A DNA stretch of 64,000 nt from assembly GCA_964389475.1 (NCBI GenBank), contig CAYMFD010000004.1:1-64000 (forward strand), in the 5' to 3' direction. This stretch comes from CAYMFD01 sp964389475. GTDB lineage: Bacteria > Bacteroidota > Bacteroidia > Chitinophagales > Saprospiraceae. The translations under genes and the position numbers were made by a program. Under the pieces are notes generated by a model. It saw only the letters and a program-made list of their open reading frames with translations, did not search any database and had not been told where the DNA came from. Below, one piece after another: positions 9,589 to 20,600 of the stretch; position 1 is the stretch's first letter; each line of letters opens with the position of its first letter.

Positions 9589-9723
9589 ATAACCTGAGTT
9601 CGATTACTACGACAGCTGTAAAGCGTTGATTTTTATATAATTGAAACTATCATGGGTAGATATGGTGATACAGGAGATAGTGATAATCTGACTCCTGGTA
9701 ATTGTAAAAAGAACATTGCCTGG

Positions 9724-10752
9724 CTACTTTTTAAATGTGCTCAAATGCCTAGCAATACGGTCTAGGAGCTGCTTGCCCTCCTCACTCAGTGGCGGCATCT
9801 GTGAGTCACCGGCCTGCTTGACGGCTAGTACAAAGTTATCGGCGCATATCTCGTCGGGATGGATGATGTACTGCGTATTGTCCTCTATCTGCTCAAAGAA
9901 AGAAGGGAAAAAGACAGGATCCATCTGACTCGTACCATCATCATTGACCTCTACATAAGCCTTGCCTGACCGCACCTTTAGCTCGTGCAGGTCAAAGTGC
10001 AGGTAGGCGAAAAACTCGGGCATCGAAGGCCTGTAATCTGCAAATCGACTAGCTATCAAGGGTATAGCCTCTACCGATCGGTCGCCTTTAGGATCTGTGA
10101 GGCGTATAGCATGATCCATCGTCACGCCGTCAGGATTGACCAAGAGGCGCTGTGACAGTGTCGGGCCCATGTCTATATCATAGCCATGCCTGTAAAACCC
10201 TATCTCGCCGTATAGGCTATCCTTGAGGCTCGGATGGTCACGACTGAGTAAGTGCCACACCTCGTGCAAGGCTACCAACAGCTGCCCATCAATGGTGAAG
10301 GCCTTAAATATATTGGCTGGCCAGACGATGGCATCGCCTAGGGTGTAATATACCGTATTGCCATAGTGTACGGGATCAACCTTGATCATCTTGATGTTAT
10401 CTGGCCACAACGCAGGGTTGAGCTGCTCTACCAGTATGCGAGCGGTATCCATCAGGGACTGCATGAGGACGACCTCTTCACTAGACCAAGGCATAACATG
10501 ACTGCGCATAGTAGCGAGGTAGGCCGCTCGATGAACATCGATACTAGGGTATGTGACCGTATCTCTAGCCTGTATAGACATATGCGCCGGCGACATGAGG
10601 TCGTAGTAGCCGTCTTGGTCGCCATGTAAGAGGTAGTCAGTAGCGGCTAGGCTATCTAGAAACGATAGACCCTCACTGGTCGGCACATCAGACTTCTGAC
10701 TGCGACATGCAGAGAGGGTGGCAATCAAGAGGAATAGCGTTAGTCTTATCAT
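9724..10752 (-). CDS. Lipoprotein with HExxH metallopeptidase motif
   Basis: The 342-residue protein starts with a lipoprotein signal (MIRLTLFLLIATLSAC, lipid-anchor Cys16). The key motif is HEVWH at residues 163-167, with Glu183 sixteen residues later (YGEIGF). That spacing would fit a gluzincin-type zinc metallopeptidase (HExxH plus a distant Glu). I cannot assign it to a named family. Its start overlaps the stop of the upstream lipoprotein gene by four bases (ATGA), so the two are translationally coupled. It is likely membrane-anchored and facing the periplasm or surface. The substrate is unknown, and the protease activity is inferred from the motif alone. Confidence 0.7.
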   Translation of the reverse strand: MIRLTLFLLIATLSACRSQKSDVPTSEGLSFLDSLAATDYLLHGDQDGYYDLMSPAHMSIQARDTVTYPSIDVHRAAYLATMRSHVMPWSSEEVVLMQSLMDTARILVEQLNPALWPDNIKMIKVDPVHYGNTVYYTLGDAIVWPANIFKAFTIDGQLLVALHEVWHLLSRDHPSLKDSLYGEIGFYRHGYDIDMGPTLSQRLLVNPDGVTMDHAIRLTDPKGDRSVEAIPLIASRFADYRPSMPEFFAYLHFDLHELKVRSGKAYVEVNDDGTSQMDPVFFPSFFEQIEDNTQYIIHPDEICADNFVLAVKQAGDSQMPPLSEEGKQLLDRIARHLSTFKK

Positions 10753-11408
10753 CGTCTCTTGATCTTGTAGTAAGCGGATGGCTCGTCATTGATGAAAGTC
10801 CACTTCTCGACCCATAGACTATCGGCATCATACTTGGTGATGCGGTGCTCATGTGTCGTCAATGGTGTATTGTCACCATGGTCAGCCATCATGGCTCTCT
10901 CATTGCCATAGTAATCGTAGGTCCAGTTAAAGCGCTGACGGACAACACCTGCGTCATCCATGATCAACTTGCTCTTGAGTCGATCCTTACTGTCATAAAA
11001 GAATCGCTCCTCTCGCAGTATCTCCTTGTTGACCGGGTCAAAGGCAATGACTTGCTTCTTGCGGTCTTTTTCATCATGGATGTATTTGTAAAAACTCATC
11101 ACGCTGTCTTGCGGATCTATAAAGTCTGCTCCAGAGGGTAGCTTGCCGTTTTCATATCGCAGAATCGACTTGCCACGTATACTACCATCTCTGTTATAAT
11201 AAATCGTACCGAACAATTGATCTCCATGATACTCATTATGCTCTTTATATCGGAGCTTTCCGATGGTATGCTCACCATCTTTATTCTCTACATTGAAGAT
11301 CTCGGTAATCTCAGCGGTCTTCTCTCCCTGCAGTATGGGCTTAACAGGCTGCTCTGGCGTACAGGCGACAGATAGGAGGATGATAATTACTATGGCACTA
11401 TCTTTCAT
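10749..11408 (-). CDS. Putative lipoprotein, first gene of a two-gene lipoprotein operon
   Basis: The 219-residue protein has a lipoprotein signal ending in SVAC (Cys16). The rest is rich in charged and aromatic residues and has repeated short phrases (NKDGEHTIG, RDGSIRGKS, YNRDG, YDYYGNE) reminiscent of YD/RHS-like or MORN-like beta-strand repeats, but too few to call a family. It precedes the HEVWH lipoprotein with a four-base overlap, suggesting the two products work together. Its function is unknown. Confidence 0.7.
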   Translation of the reverse strand: MKDSAIVIIILLSVACTPEQPVKPILQGEKTAEITEIFNVENKDGEHTIGKLRYKEHNEYHGDQLFGTIYYNRDGSIRGKSILRYENGKLPSGADFIDPQDSVMSFYKYIHDEKDRKKQVIAFDPVNKEILREERFFYDSKDRLKSKLIMDDAGVVRQRFNWTYDYYGNERAMMADHGDNTPLTTHEHRITKYDADSLWVEKWTFINDEPSAYYKIKRR

Positions 11409-11413
11409 AGGTG

Positions 11414-11421
11414 CAAAAATA
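11414..11421 (-). promoter_or_regulatory. Candidate -7 promoter element, lipoprotein operon
   Basis: On the minus strand this reads TATTTTTG, matching TAnnTTTG. It ends six bases before the ATG at 11408, so a transcript started at the usual distance would have almost no leader. No -33 TTTG is seen. Confidence 0.3.
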
Positions 11422-11517
11422 CGATTAGCTCGTTATACCGATTACCATCTAAATTGGGTGCTAGTTTCATCAGCGCCATTAAATATGCATCGGCATTAAA
11501 CCAAGAAAGAAACGGTA

Positions 11518-13614
11518 TTACCGAAGGACAATTAGGCGATCAATCGTCCTACTCCCATCGTCTAGGTCGAGGACTACAACGTATAAACCAGGAGGCAAGT
11601 CGTCTAGTGGGACGCTACTCCTATCACGTGTATCAAGACGGACTAGTGCCGACTGCGATGACACACTATAGAACGACATCTCGAGCACGCATGGATCTAC
11701 ACTGATCGCTGTGCTAGCTGGCTGCGGCCAAAAGAGACTAGATCTCGATGACTCCACCTCTTCGGTAGTCGTAAGTATGACGAAACTCGTAGCGCTACAG
11801 TCATTAGCGTCAAGCACCGTAATCTCATACCTGTCAGCCGCTAGCCCTACGAAGAGGCTATCCGTGACGATCGGCCCACCATTGAGCTGATAGCGGTACG
11901 GCGGGGTACCACCCTGGGGCATAGCAGCGACACCATCATCAGAGACAAGGAGGTCCACCCGCAAGCTATCGGGCTGGCTGATGACAAAAGAATCCGTCAC
12001 CGTACAGCCAAAATCATCGCGTATATAGGCGAGGTAGCGACCAGGACCATAGCCATCGTATCTATCGTCCTCGTTGTAGCGCAGACCATCGAAGCCGAAC
12101 TGGTAAGGTGACCTACCGCCCGATACGACAAAGGACACAGCCCCATTCTCATCACCAAAGCAAGTGATGTCCTCTACCGTAAGCATGGGTGTAATAAGGT
12201 CAGGTGCCGCTAGCTCTAGCACGGTATCAACCATGCATCCTACACTGTCGATAGCCCGTATCTGTACTAGTCCGCCTGCTAGACTATCTATCGACAGACC
12301 AGTTACTACTCCGGCACCTACCTCTAGCGTGACAGTCCCCTGAGCTCCGTCTATCAGTAGGTCGAGAGAGCCTGTGGCGTCGCCGAAGCATAACGGAGAA
12401 TTGGCATCTACCTGCCGTATCTCAATGGGTGGTGGCTCTGTCAGCACGATGGTATCACTTGCAGCGCTGAGGCCGTCATTATCGATCACCTCCACTACAA
12501 AGGACCCTGCCTGTAGAAACCTAAATGTAGGATTGCCTTGCAGGGGGCCACCGTTGACACGATAGCGATAGTTGCCCACACCACCTGAGCCAGCAACCGT
12601 AATGCGACCATCAAATCCACCATGGCAGGTAGGAGAAAACTGATCAATGACCGCTACCTCTACCGGCATGATCACTTCGAAAGCTCTATCCCCAGCAGTG
12701 AGGAGAGAACGTCTAGACCCATTGATGATCTGCCACATATAGTCGATCTGGCCGAGGCTAAATGCCGACATACAGGCGTCATCCGTATAGTCCATGTAAT
12801 TCATAAACATATCACCCGTATTGTTACAGCTAGGGCGGGGATGTACGGGGCAGCCGAAGTGGCTGGTATCTTGGCGTGGCGTATCCGCAATGCCGTCATC
12901 GCTACCGCAGCCATCACGATCCCATATGTGCCTGAGACCCAGATAGTGGCCTATCTCATGAGTAAGCGTTCGTCCTAGGTTGTAGGGTATGAAGGTCGCA
13001 AAGCCGGGACCACCAAAGGCCTGTGTAATCACGGCACAACCATCCAGAGAGGCATTGGGTAGGGATACCACACTAGGGATATACGCAAAGCCTAAGTCAT
13101 CAAGCGTAGGTGCTACCCATACATTGAGATAGGTATCTCTGGGCCAGCGAGTGGCATTCTTAATGGCGGACTCTGCCTGATCAAAATCATCAGTTGTAGC
13201 ATACCTCGTGACGCCATCCGTCGGCTGACCATCAGGATCGATACTGGATAGCTGAAAAGATATCCTGCTGTCACCTACGGGAAACTCAGGAGGCGTATCA
13301 CCTCGATTATCATTGAGCCTTCTGAAGTCCTTGTTGGTCGCCTCGATCTGTGACAGTATCCGCTCGTATGACAAGTTAAAGCCCTGCCCTGTTGCCTGCC
13401 CAGGCGTATGCACTATGATAATATGGACGGGGATGACGAGACTATCTGTCGCTACTGATCGGCGACTGACCGTATGCTCCCAGTCATGGAGTAATTGGGC
13501 AGTGTAGTCTGGTAGTGCAGCGAGTTTATCATCAGCACCACAACGACCGTGCTGACCATAGATCGTAGAGATCGACAGGACAGTGATCATTATCAGGGTG
13601 GATACTCGCAGCAT
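11518..13614 (-). CDS. M43-family metalloprotease with SprB repeats and T9SS sorting domain
   Basis: The 698-residue secreted protease has a signal peptide (cleavage near IYGQ). Its catalytic domain of the M43 (cytophagalysin/pappalysin) family carries HEIGHYLGLRH at 219-229 and the Met-turn MNYMDY at about 271-276. Three SprB-type repeats follow (TCHGGFDGRI, LCFGDATGSL, TCFGDENGAV), plus a fourth that has lost the Cys-Phe-Gly motif. The C-terminus is a T9SS type A sorting domain (WPQPASTAISVDP ... GLYVVVLDLDDG). It is probably displayed on or released from the cell surface to degrade proteins. It stands alone on its strand, with a full promoter match upstream. Confidence 0.9.
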   Translation of the reverse strand: MLRVSTLIMITVLSISTIYGQHGRCGADDKLAALPDYTAQLLHDWEHTVSRRSVATDSLVIPVHIIIVHTPGQATGQGFNLSYERILSQIEATNKDFRRLNDNRGDTPPEFPVGDSRISFQLSSIDPDGQPTDGVTRYATTDDFDQAESAIKNATRWPRDTYLNVWVAPTLDDLGFAYIPSVVSLPNASLDGCAVITQAFGGPGFATFIPYNLGRTLTHEIGHYLGLRHIWDRDGCGSDDGIADTPRQDTSHFGCPVHPRPSCNNTGDMFMNYMDYTDDACMSAFSLGQIDYMWQIINGSRRSLLTAGDRAFEVIMPVEVAVIDQFSPTCHGGFDGRITVAGSGGVGNYRYRVNGGPLQGNPTFRFLQAGSFVVEVIDNDGLSAASDTIVLTEPPPIEIRQVDANSPLCFGDATGSLDLLIDGAQGTVTLEVGAGVVTGLSIDSLAGGLVQIRAIDSVGCMVDTVLELAAPDLITPMLTVEDITCFGDENGAVSFVVSGGRSPYQFGFDGLRYNEDDRYDGYGPGRYLAYIRDDFGCTVTDSFVISQPDSLRVDLLVSDDGVAAMPQGGTPPYRYQLNGGPIVTDSLFVGLAADRYEITVLDANDCSATSFVILTTTEEVESSRSSLFWPQPASTAISVDPCVLEMSFYSVSSQSALVRLDTRDRSSVPLDDLPPGLYVVVLDLDDGSRTIDRLIVLR

Positions 13615-13635
13615 AGTGCAAGTTAATCAAAACGC

Positions 13636-13665
13636 CAATTATAAAAATGAGACCGCGGCGACAAA
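13636..13665 (-). promoter_or_regulatory. Promoter candidate with -33 and -7 for the M43 protease
   Basis: On the minus strand TTTG (13665-13662) is followed after 18 bases by TATAATTG (13643-13636), one mismatch from TAnnTTTG. The start codon at 13614 is 22 bases further on. The same TTTG-N18 spacing recurs at 32219-32248 and 52240-52269. Confidence 0.45.
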
Positions 13666-13803
13666 AGGGTTAAAACAACTGATCCTAAGCCTATTGATAT
13701 GAAAAAAATGTGAGATGATTGCACGTGTAGCTACACTACCCAATAGAGCGGAAATGGTAGCTATAGTCGAGAAAACGGTCTCGCAATCGATGGAGCAGCA
13801 AGT

Positions 13804-14376
13804 CTACTCAGTCATACGTAACCAACCAAGCACATCATAATCCGCGATCGTGTAGATACCTTGAAACTCCACTAGCTTGATACGCTGTCTAGTTTTTTCG
13901 CCTACGTTCTGGGATATGTACTCTACGTAGCTGTCGCTTACTTCAGAGATGATACCGACATGGCCGAAAGGATTGCTACCATGACCATCATAAACGAGTA
14001 AGTCTCCGACCTGAGGAGCTTCGTATCTGATATTGCGATACTGCATCAAGCCGCGATCATAGTTAAATGCTACATCGGGCAACGACGGATCAAAGAACTC
14101 CTTGGCATGCCCGTAAGTATTGGGCATTTTGTGACTGTAGTGATTGTGGTAGTATCGCTTGACGAATTCTACGCATTGGTATTTTAAGCCTAAGTTGTAC
14201 CCATCGATAGTAGTATTGCGACCAGACACATTAGTGAAGTCCTCTCCATTATAGTAGACAGGCACATTATTAAATGAATCAATCACCTCTCCTCTTTTGA
14301 AAAAAGAAGTAAATGACATCATTACTACACCACAAAGTACAGCAGCGTACGCTACTGGCTTAATACTCAAACTCAT
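13804..14376 (-). CDS. CHAP-domain amidohydrolase/peptidase
   Basis: The 190-residue protein carries a CHAP domain (NlpC/P60-like cysteine peptidase fold). Cys68 in YQCVEFVKRYY and His139 in FGHVGIIS form the expected catalytic pair. The hydrophobic N-terminus (PVAYAAVLCGVVMMSF) is a signal peptide or anchor. CHAP enzymes cut peptide or amide bonds in peptidoglycan or related compounds such as glutathionylspermidine. The size and exported nature favour a cell-wall role. It stands between two T9SS cargo genes but carries no sorting domain itself. Activity is inferred from conserved residues only. Confidence 0.85.
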   Translation of the reverse strand: MSLSIKPVAYAAVLCGVVMMSFTSFFKRGEVIDSFNNVPVYYNGEDFTNVSGRNTTIDGYNLGLKYQCVEFVKRYYHNHYSHKMPNTYGHAKEFFDPSLPDVAFNYDRGLMQYRNIRYEAPQVGDLLVYDGHGSNPFGHVGIISEVSDSYVEYISQNVGEKTRQRIKLVEFQGIYTIADYDVLGWLRMTE

Positions 14377-14582
14377 CTTAGACAGGCATTATTATACAAC
14401 AGTACGACCGAGATCGATGAGCTGTATCATCTAGGTGCGAATATACACCCATACACGATAGGGACACAAGATCGGCAAGGTATCCCTACTCACGACGATA
14501 TAAAATTGTCAGGGCATAGAAATAATGTGAAAACCAAGTAGAAAAAGTAATGCATATCGTTGTAAAATGGTCTTAGAAAAGC

Positions 14583-14616
14583 AAAAAGGTCTACCCGCCA
14601 ATGACGGATAGACCTT
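14583..14616 (-). terminator. Rho-independent terminator after the 3,699-residue surface protein gene
   Basis: On the minus strand AAGGTCTATCCGTC pairs with GCGGGTAGACCTT (one G-U pair) around a four-base loop, followed by TTTTTGC. It begins about 35 bases beyond the stop codon at 14653, a position and shape typical of an intrinsic terminator. Confidence 0.75.
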
Positions 14617-14652
14617 CTGTACTATGTAATTAAATGCTGAGTGGCCTTGGGC

Positions 14653-17600
14653 CTAGTCTAGCAATATCATTTTCTGCGTCATAGTAGACTTACCATCAGT
14701 GACGGTATAGTAGTATAAGCCTGCTGCATGTAGGTCTGACCTACTTATAATCACCTTATTGACACCAGGGTAGCATGTCTCCGTCATCGTCTTGACGACC
14801 TTACCAGCTACGTCTGAGATCACTATCTGGACCTGACTAGTCTCACTTACAACTACCCCTATCTCAGTCATATCTGACCATGGGTTAGGTGCATTCTTTA
14901 TGAGTGACATATCGGCACCAAGTGCTGCTGAACGCAACTCGACAGGCACAACGTCAAGTTGCTCGCCTAGGTAGACCTCAGAAGGAATATCATCTGCCAG
15001 CGTATAGCTACGAGACAACTTGTCTGCATCTTGTGAGATAGCAAATAGCGCATCACCTGCCTGGATCGAAGTACCACTAGCATTGATCCAACTGATCGCT
15101 AACTTTTCATTATCGTAGTAGTAATCATCTGTGGCGATATCAATATTTACTGCCTCTACGTCTATCAGGCCTGGCACATTTAGCACCAGCTGTAGACCTC
15201 TCATATCCAGATCTCTACTAGCTGTAAATACGATCTGCCCATCGACTAACTCAGTCTCTAGCCAAGTCGCACTGCGGCTATCAGCAAGCCTATCGCCACG
15301 TAGACCTACATCTACAGAGCCATTGACATCACCGATCTTGACAGCCGTAAAGTCGGCTACTACATCGTACTGTAGGTCGAGTATGAGCTTATCCTCTCTC
15401 GCCTCATAGAGTATCTCAGAAGGGTCATCAAAGGTCTGATAAGCATCCACCATCTTCCAAGATGTATTGTTGCTAAATTCTCCAGTGATACCTAGGATCA
15501 GCTGTCGTAGCTCAACAACGTCAGAGCCTGTAAGCGACTCACTATCGTTAATATCTGCTGCGAGGTAACTATACGGATCATCGAATCGCTGAAGACCTAG
15601 TATATGTCGCTGTATCAGGATCATATCTAGAGTAGAGACCCCTAAACGTGGATCATTATTATTATATGGCTTGACCATATAATCGCCACCTACTGGCATA
15701 TCACCAAATGCAAAGTGTCCTGCTGCATCTGTCATGTCATCTACTTCGCCGCCCTCAAGCTCTACATAGGTCTGAGGTAGTGCTGTACCTCGTACAGTGA
15801 GCACATCACCGTTGATGCTAGCCATAGTCCTCGTACTAGGGCAGAACATACCAGGATCCTCAATTGTGATCAAAGTCTTACAACTATCCTCAACAAGCTG
15901 ACCATCAATGTACACTTGTAAGAAAATAGTGCTATCACCCAGATCTCCACACGAAAACGTAGATAGAGAGTCGCCTATAGCAGGTCCAAATGACGCCGTC
16001 AATGATGAAGGGTCGTTACAACCAAGGTCAGTAATGAATAAGAAGTCATTGGCTGAAACTTCCAGACTTAGCGTATCAGGTATATCTACGAAAAGCTTAA
16101 CACAGCGATATTCGATGGTATTAGTATCCTGAACTGAAACTACGTACTCAAACGTAGACTCATTCTGACACTCGTCTCGTGCAGTAATCGTGATGTCATA
16201 AATACCTACAGGGTACGTACCATTAGGCGATGCGCTAGCTGGATTATCAGCGTGTGGACTATCATTAAATACTGTGTCTAGTGGAGAGCAGTCCATCACC
16301 GTAGCTGGGAAGGACAAGAACAGCTCGCAAGGCAGTGTATCAACGAAGAAGAATAAAGTATCACCAGCATTAGCCAGTGGGAAATTGATCACTGGAGCAG
16401 TTGTATCTATAATGGCGATACGCTGCCTAAACTGGAACTCACCCGGTCCAACCAAGTCAAATACTCCATCGAACTGACAGCTATCTACGATATTCCAAAT
16501 CGTCACCAAAGTATCAGGACATGAGCCTGGGTTACTGAAGAATGAAGTGTCAGTGACCGTAACAAGAGCACAGTCTATGTCAGCAGTGTCTATGGTTACT
16601 GTGCCAGCACTTGGGGTCATACCACCGTTTGCCTCGCACGTAATAGTCGTGTCTGCTACTGGGAAAGTGATGTCGTCTATCGTAAACGGATCATCATTAC
16701 CAACATTGATAATCTGAGTAACCGTCTCTGAATTACCACTACCATCTGTCGCTGTATAGGTCCTTACTATTGTACCTATGCCACATACATTGAGACCAGA
16801 GGTATCAAGCGTGTCAACTATCACTAGCGGCGTAAACGAAGCACAGTTGTCGTCACTACTAATAGTCGGTAGGTTATTAGTCTCAAACTCACTACAGTCT
16901 ACATCTACTACTGGAGCAAAAGTAATAGTAGGTTTAAGCGTATCAAGTACCGTAACTGTTGTCGGGCACATAGCTACAGTATCCATACCGTCGATAATGA
17001 ATAGTGTAACCGTCTGAGGTCCTAGTGTCTGACACCCAAAGAAGGTACGATCAATACCCAGCGTAGGCACTCCACCACAACCTAGTGATGAGCCATTATT
17101 GACAAAGCTAGGATCGATGTTTACGACTCCTCCACCATTAAGATATACTGTGGTATCTACTGTAGAACACAAGGGTTGCGTATCGTCCTCTACGGTAATC
17201 GTGGCTGTACACGTTGTAGTATTCTGACTATCATCTGTGACGAGTACCGTCACCATATTAGGTCCTAGATCCGTACAATCAAACGACCAAGCAGTAGGTG
17301 TAGTAGTAAAGTTGCCACAATTATCAAAAGTACCATTATCTACCTGACTGAAGTCTACAGAGACACTAGTGCCTGTGAGGCTTACTGTTATATCTCTGAG
17401 ATTACATACTGGAGCTATAGTATCGACTACAGTAACCGTAGCTGTACAATTTTGAGTCACATTACCATTGTCGTCTGTAATGTTAACTGTCACTGTATTG
17501 GGGCCTAGGTTACTACAATCAAAATCAAAAGGAGTAACCTCTACGAGGGTAACCATACCACAGTCATCGACTGGGTTAGGTACGATCTCACTACCAGAGG

Positions 17601-20600
17601 TCGAACCGTCGCCAGCAGCATCAAGGTATACCGTCACGTCTTGCGCATTGCAGGTAGGTGCGATATCCTCCTCGATCGTTACGGATGCCGTACATGTAGT
17701 AGAGTTGCCACTATTGTCTTGTACCGTGACCGTAAAGACCACGGGGGAAGACTGCGCATCAGCACAACCAAACTCTCCTTGACTAAGCACTATAAAGTTG
17801 GGATCTACAGTACCACACACATCAGAGAACTGACTGAGTAGAAACTGCGTATCCAGAGTCGCTACTGGGGCACCATTAGTAATCGTGATCACTGGGTGTA
17901 CTATTGGGTCAGGATTACACTCCGGACCTATTGTATCAACTACTGTTACTATAGCTGTACAGTTAGCGGTGACATTGCCGCTATCATCTGTAATACTAAC
18001 CGTCACTGTATTGGGACCGACATTACTACAGTCAAATGCATCCGGCATGACTGTCACTGACACCACTGTACCGCACTCATCGATTGGAGTCGGCACGATG
18101 TCTGAACCCAGAATAGTTGCAGATCCACTAGCATCAAGGTTTACTGAAATATCAATCGCATTACATACCGGTGCTATCTCTTCGTTGACAACAACCGATG
18201 CCGTACATGTCGTAGCATTACCGTTGACATCCTCTACCGTGACATCAAATGTTACCGAGCCTGCAAGCGCATCGTTACAGTCGAATGTACCTTGACTAAG
18301 CGTGATGTTAGGTGCCACTCCGCTACATAGGTCGGTAAACTGACTGAGCAGAAACTGTGTGTCTAGCGTAGCTACTGGTGCACCATTGGTAATGGTAATC
18401 ACTGGGTGTACTATAGGGTCAGGATTACATACTGGTCCATCATCATCTAGTACAGTAACTGTAAATGACTGCTGTACACCTGTCATATTACAAATCGATG
18501 TAAGCGTATAGGTCACCGTCGTAGTACCAGCCTGGAATGAACCACTAGCATTGTCACCGACACCCGCAACTGGAGCATCATTTTCGTATTGAGTAGTAAA
18601 TGTCAAAACTCCAAGCTCTCCACATGGATTAGCGACAGGCTGTGGTACCGGTATATTGACTACCGTATCGCACTGACCAGGTATCACACCTCTAGTAATA
18701 TTGGGTAGACTAGATAGAGTTAGTCCTGGACATATATCACAATATGTGAGGACTATAACAGCAGGATCAGCATCATCTTCATCACCGTTTTCGTTATTGA
18801 CCGTGTTATCCGTATTAGTACCCGCCTGACCACCGTTGTCATTATTAGCGGTACTATCAGCATTACTATCGATATCTACAGCAGGGTTACCATCACCATC
18901 TCGTGCTGCTGAGATCTCTGCAACATTGATATAAGCATCTGTATCATTACAAGCCTCTATTACAAGGTCGATAGATACTGTCACTGCACCAGCTACTACT
19001 ATAGAAGGTATCGTAGTAGTGGCCGTATTATCAGCACTATTAAGCACCCATGCCGTACTACTAGGCGAGAGTGAAAATCCACATGGGATGTAATCGGTAA
19101 CCTCTACGTCGGTGGCATCTACATTACCTTGGTTGATCACTTCGATGTCAAATGTAACCACATCGCCTAGAGCGAATGGAGGCGTAGCACTCGTCGTCTT
19201 GCGAAGGGCAAGATCAAACAATGGTACGTCTGCCACATCGTAGTCATCCTCATCAGGGCCATCCTCTAAGCTGTCATCGTGCGGATCACCAGGGAATACG
19301 TCTCCGTCGTTATCAGGATTCATATCAGGTGTAGAGTCTGCGTCTACCGTATCGCCATTTTCATCTGTACTAGATTTAATCTCAGCGTAATTAAGCACTG
19401 TGCTAGGAGAAGCATCTGCGTTAATAGATAGCGTAATCGTCGTGACAGCACAACTATCTACGTCAGGTAACAATCCACCCACTGGCAGACCAGCGCCTGG
19501 CGTGAGATTCCTTGTAGCCATATTACCAGTCAATGTCCAATTAGCATCTGATAGCGTCAGGCCAGTAGGTATATAGTCTACGACCTCAACCTGCTCTACT
19601 ATCGTATTTCCTTGATTACATACTGTGATATCAAAAGTCACTAGGTCATTAATACGTACGGGCAGTTGCGTCTGTACTGTGTTTAGCTGCTTGATAAGTG
19701 CGACATCCATGAAGTCACACACCTCTTGTCTAGTCACCTTGATCGTCTGCTGACCTACGAACACTATAAAGTCTGGATTACTACTGCATGAGTCAACGAT
19801 GGTCCAAGTACGTAAAACCTTGGCCAAAACTGTTGTATCACTAGGGAAGGTAGTAAAGATCGTATCTCTAAAGCCTACACCTACATTACTGCATGTGCCA
19901 CCGGCTCTGATTATGGGAGCCCCGAAACCTACTGGCAAGTTATCTGGCGTCAGACTTGCAAGATCTGCAATATCGCAGAGCATCGTATCTAGATCAGCAG
20001 GGAAGCTGTCTCTTACAGGGTCAAAAGCATATGGATTCTGATACTCAATTGTAATCACCTGGTCGCAAGTAACGGTATCCGTCTGATCAAAAGCGATAAA
20101 CCTTCTCATGATAGTACCTACTCCACAACCATCACGATTATCGATAGGGTCAAGCTCTTGTATAGTGACAGAGCACTGGTCTACCGCTGTAGGCATTCCA
20201 AACACGGTGAGGTCTGAGAAATCATCCATACAAGATCTCGTAATATCCGATGGGCAAGAGGTGATCACTGGCGGTATAGCATCCTGTACGAATACAGAAA
20301 CCATACAACTATTACTGTTACCATTATCATCCCATACTGCGAGCTCTACCATGACGGAGTCACCGACTTCCTCACAACAGAACTCAACAAAATCTGTATA
20401 TGTCGTAGAGTTGAATCCGCATGTGTCGACATCGCCAACTCTACGTACTTTCATACTATCTATAGATCCGCAACCTACGAAACTGCCATCATCGAATGTA
20501 CTGGCATACGCATAAGCTACGCCTTGCGCATTGATAGCTACGACGGTCTCCTGATCACAGATTACTGTAGGACCATCGAGGTAGTCAACGTCTACCATTA

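Noticed and set aside
9671..9697. Hairpin CAGGAG/CTCCTG after the HEVWH lipoprotein gene
   Set aside because: Only six pairs, a long loop and no T-rich tail on either side, so I do not call it a terminator.
17885..18295. Long plus-strand open frames opposite the giant gene (also 20108-20515, 17468-17782 and 28129-28614)
   Set aside because: They are antisense shadows caused by Thr/Val/Ser-rich repeated codons on the coding strand; none has a start context or domain.
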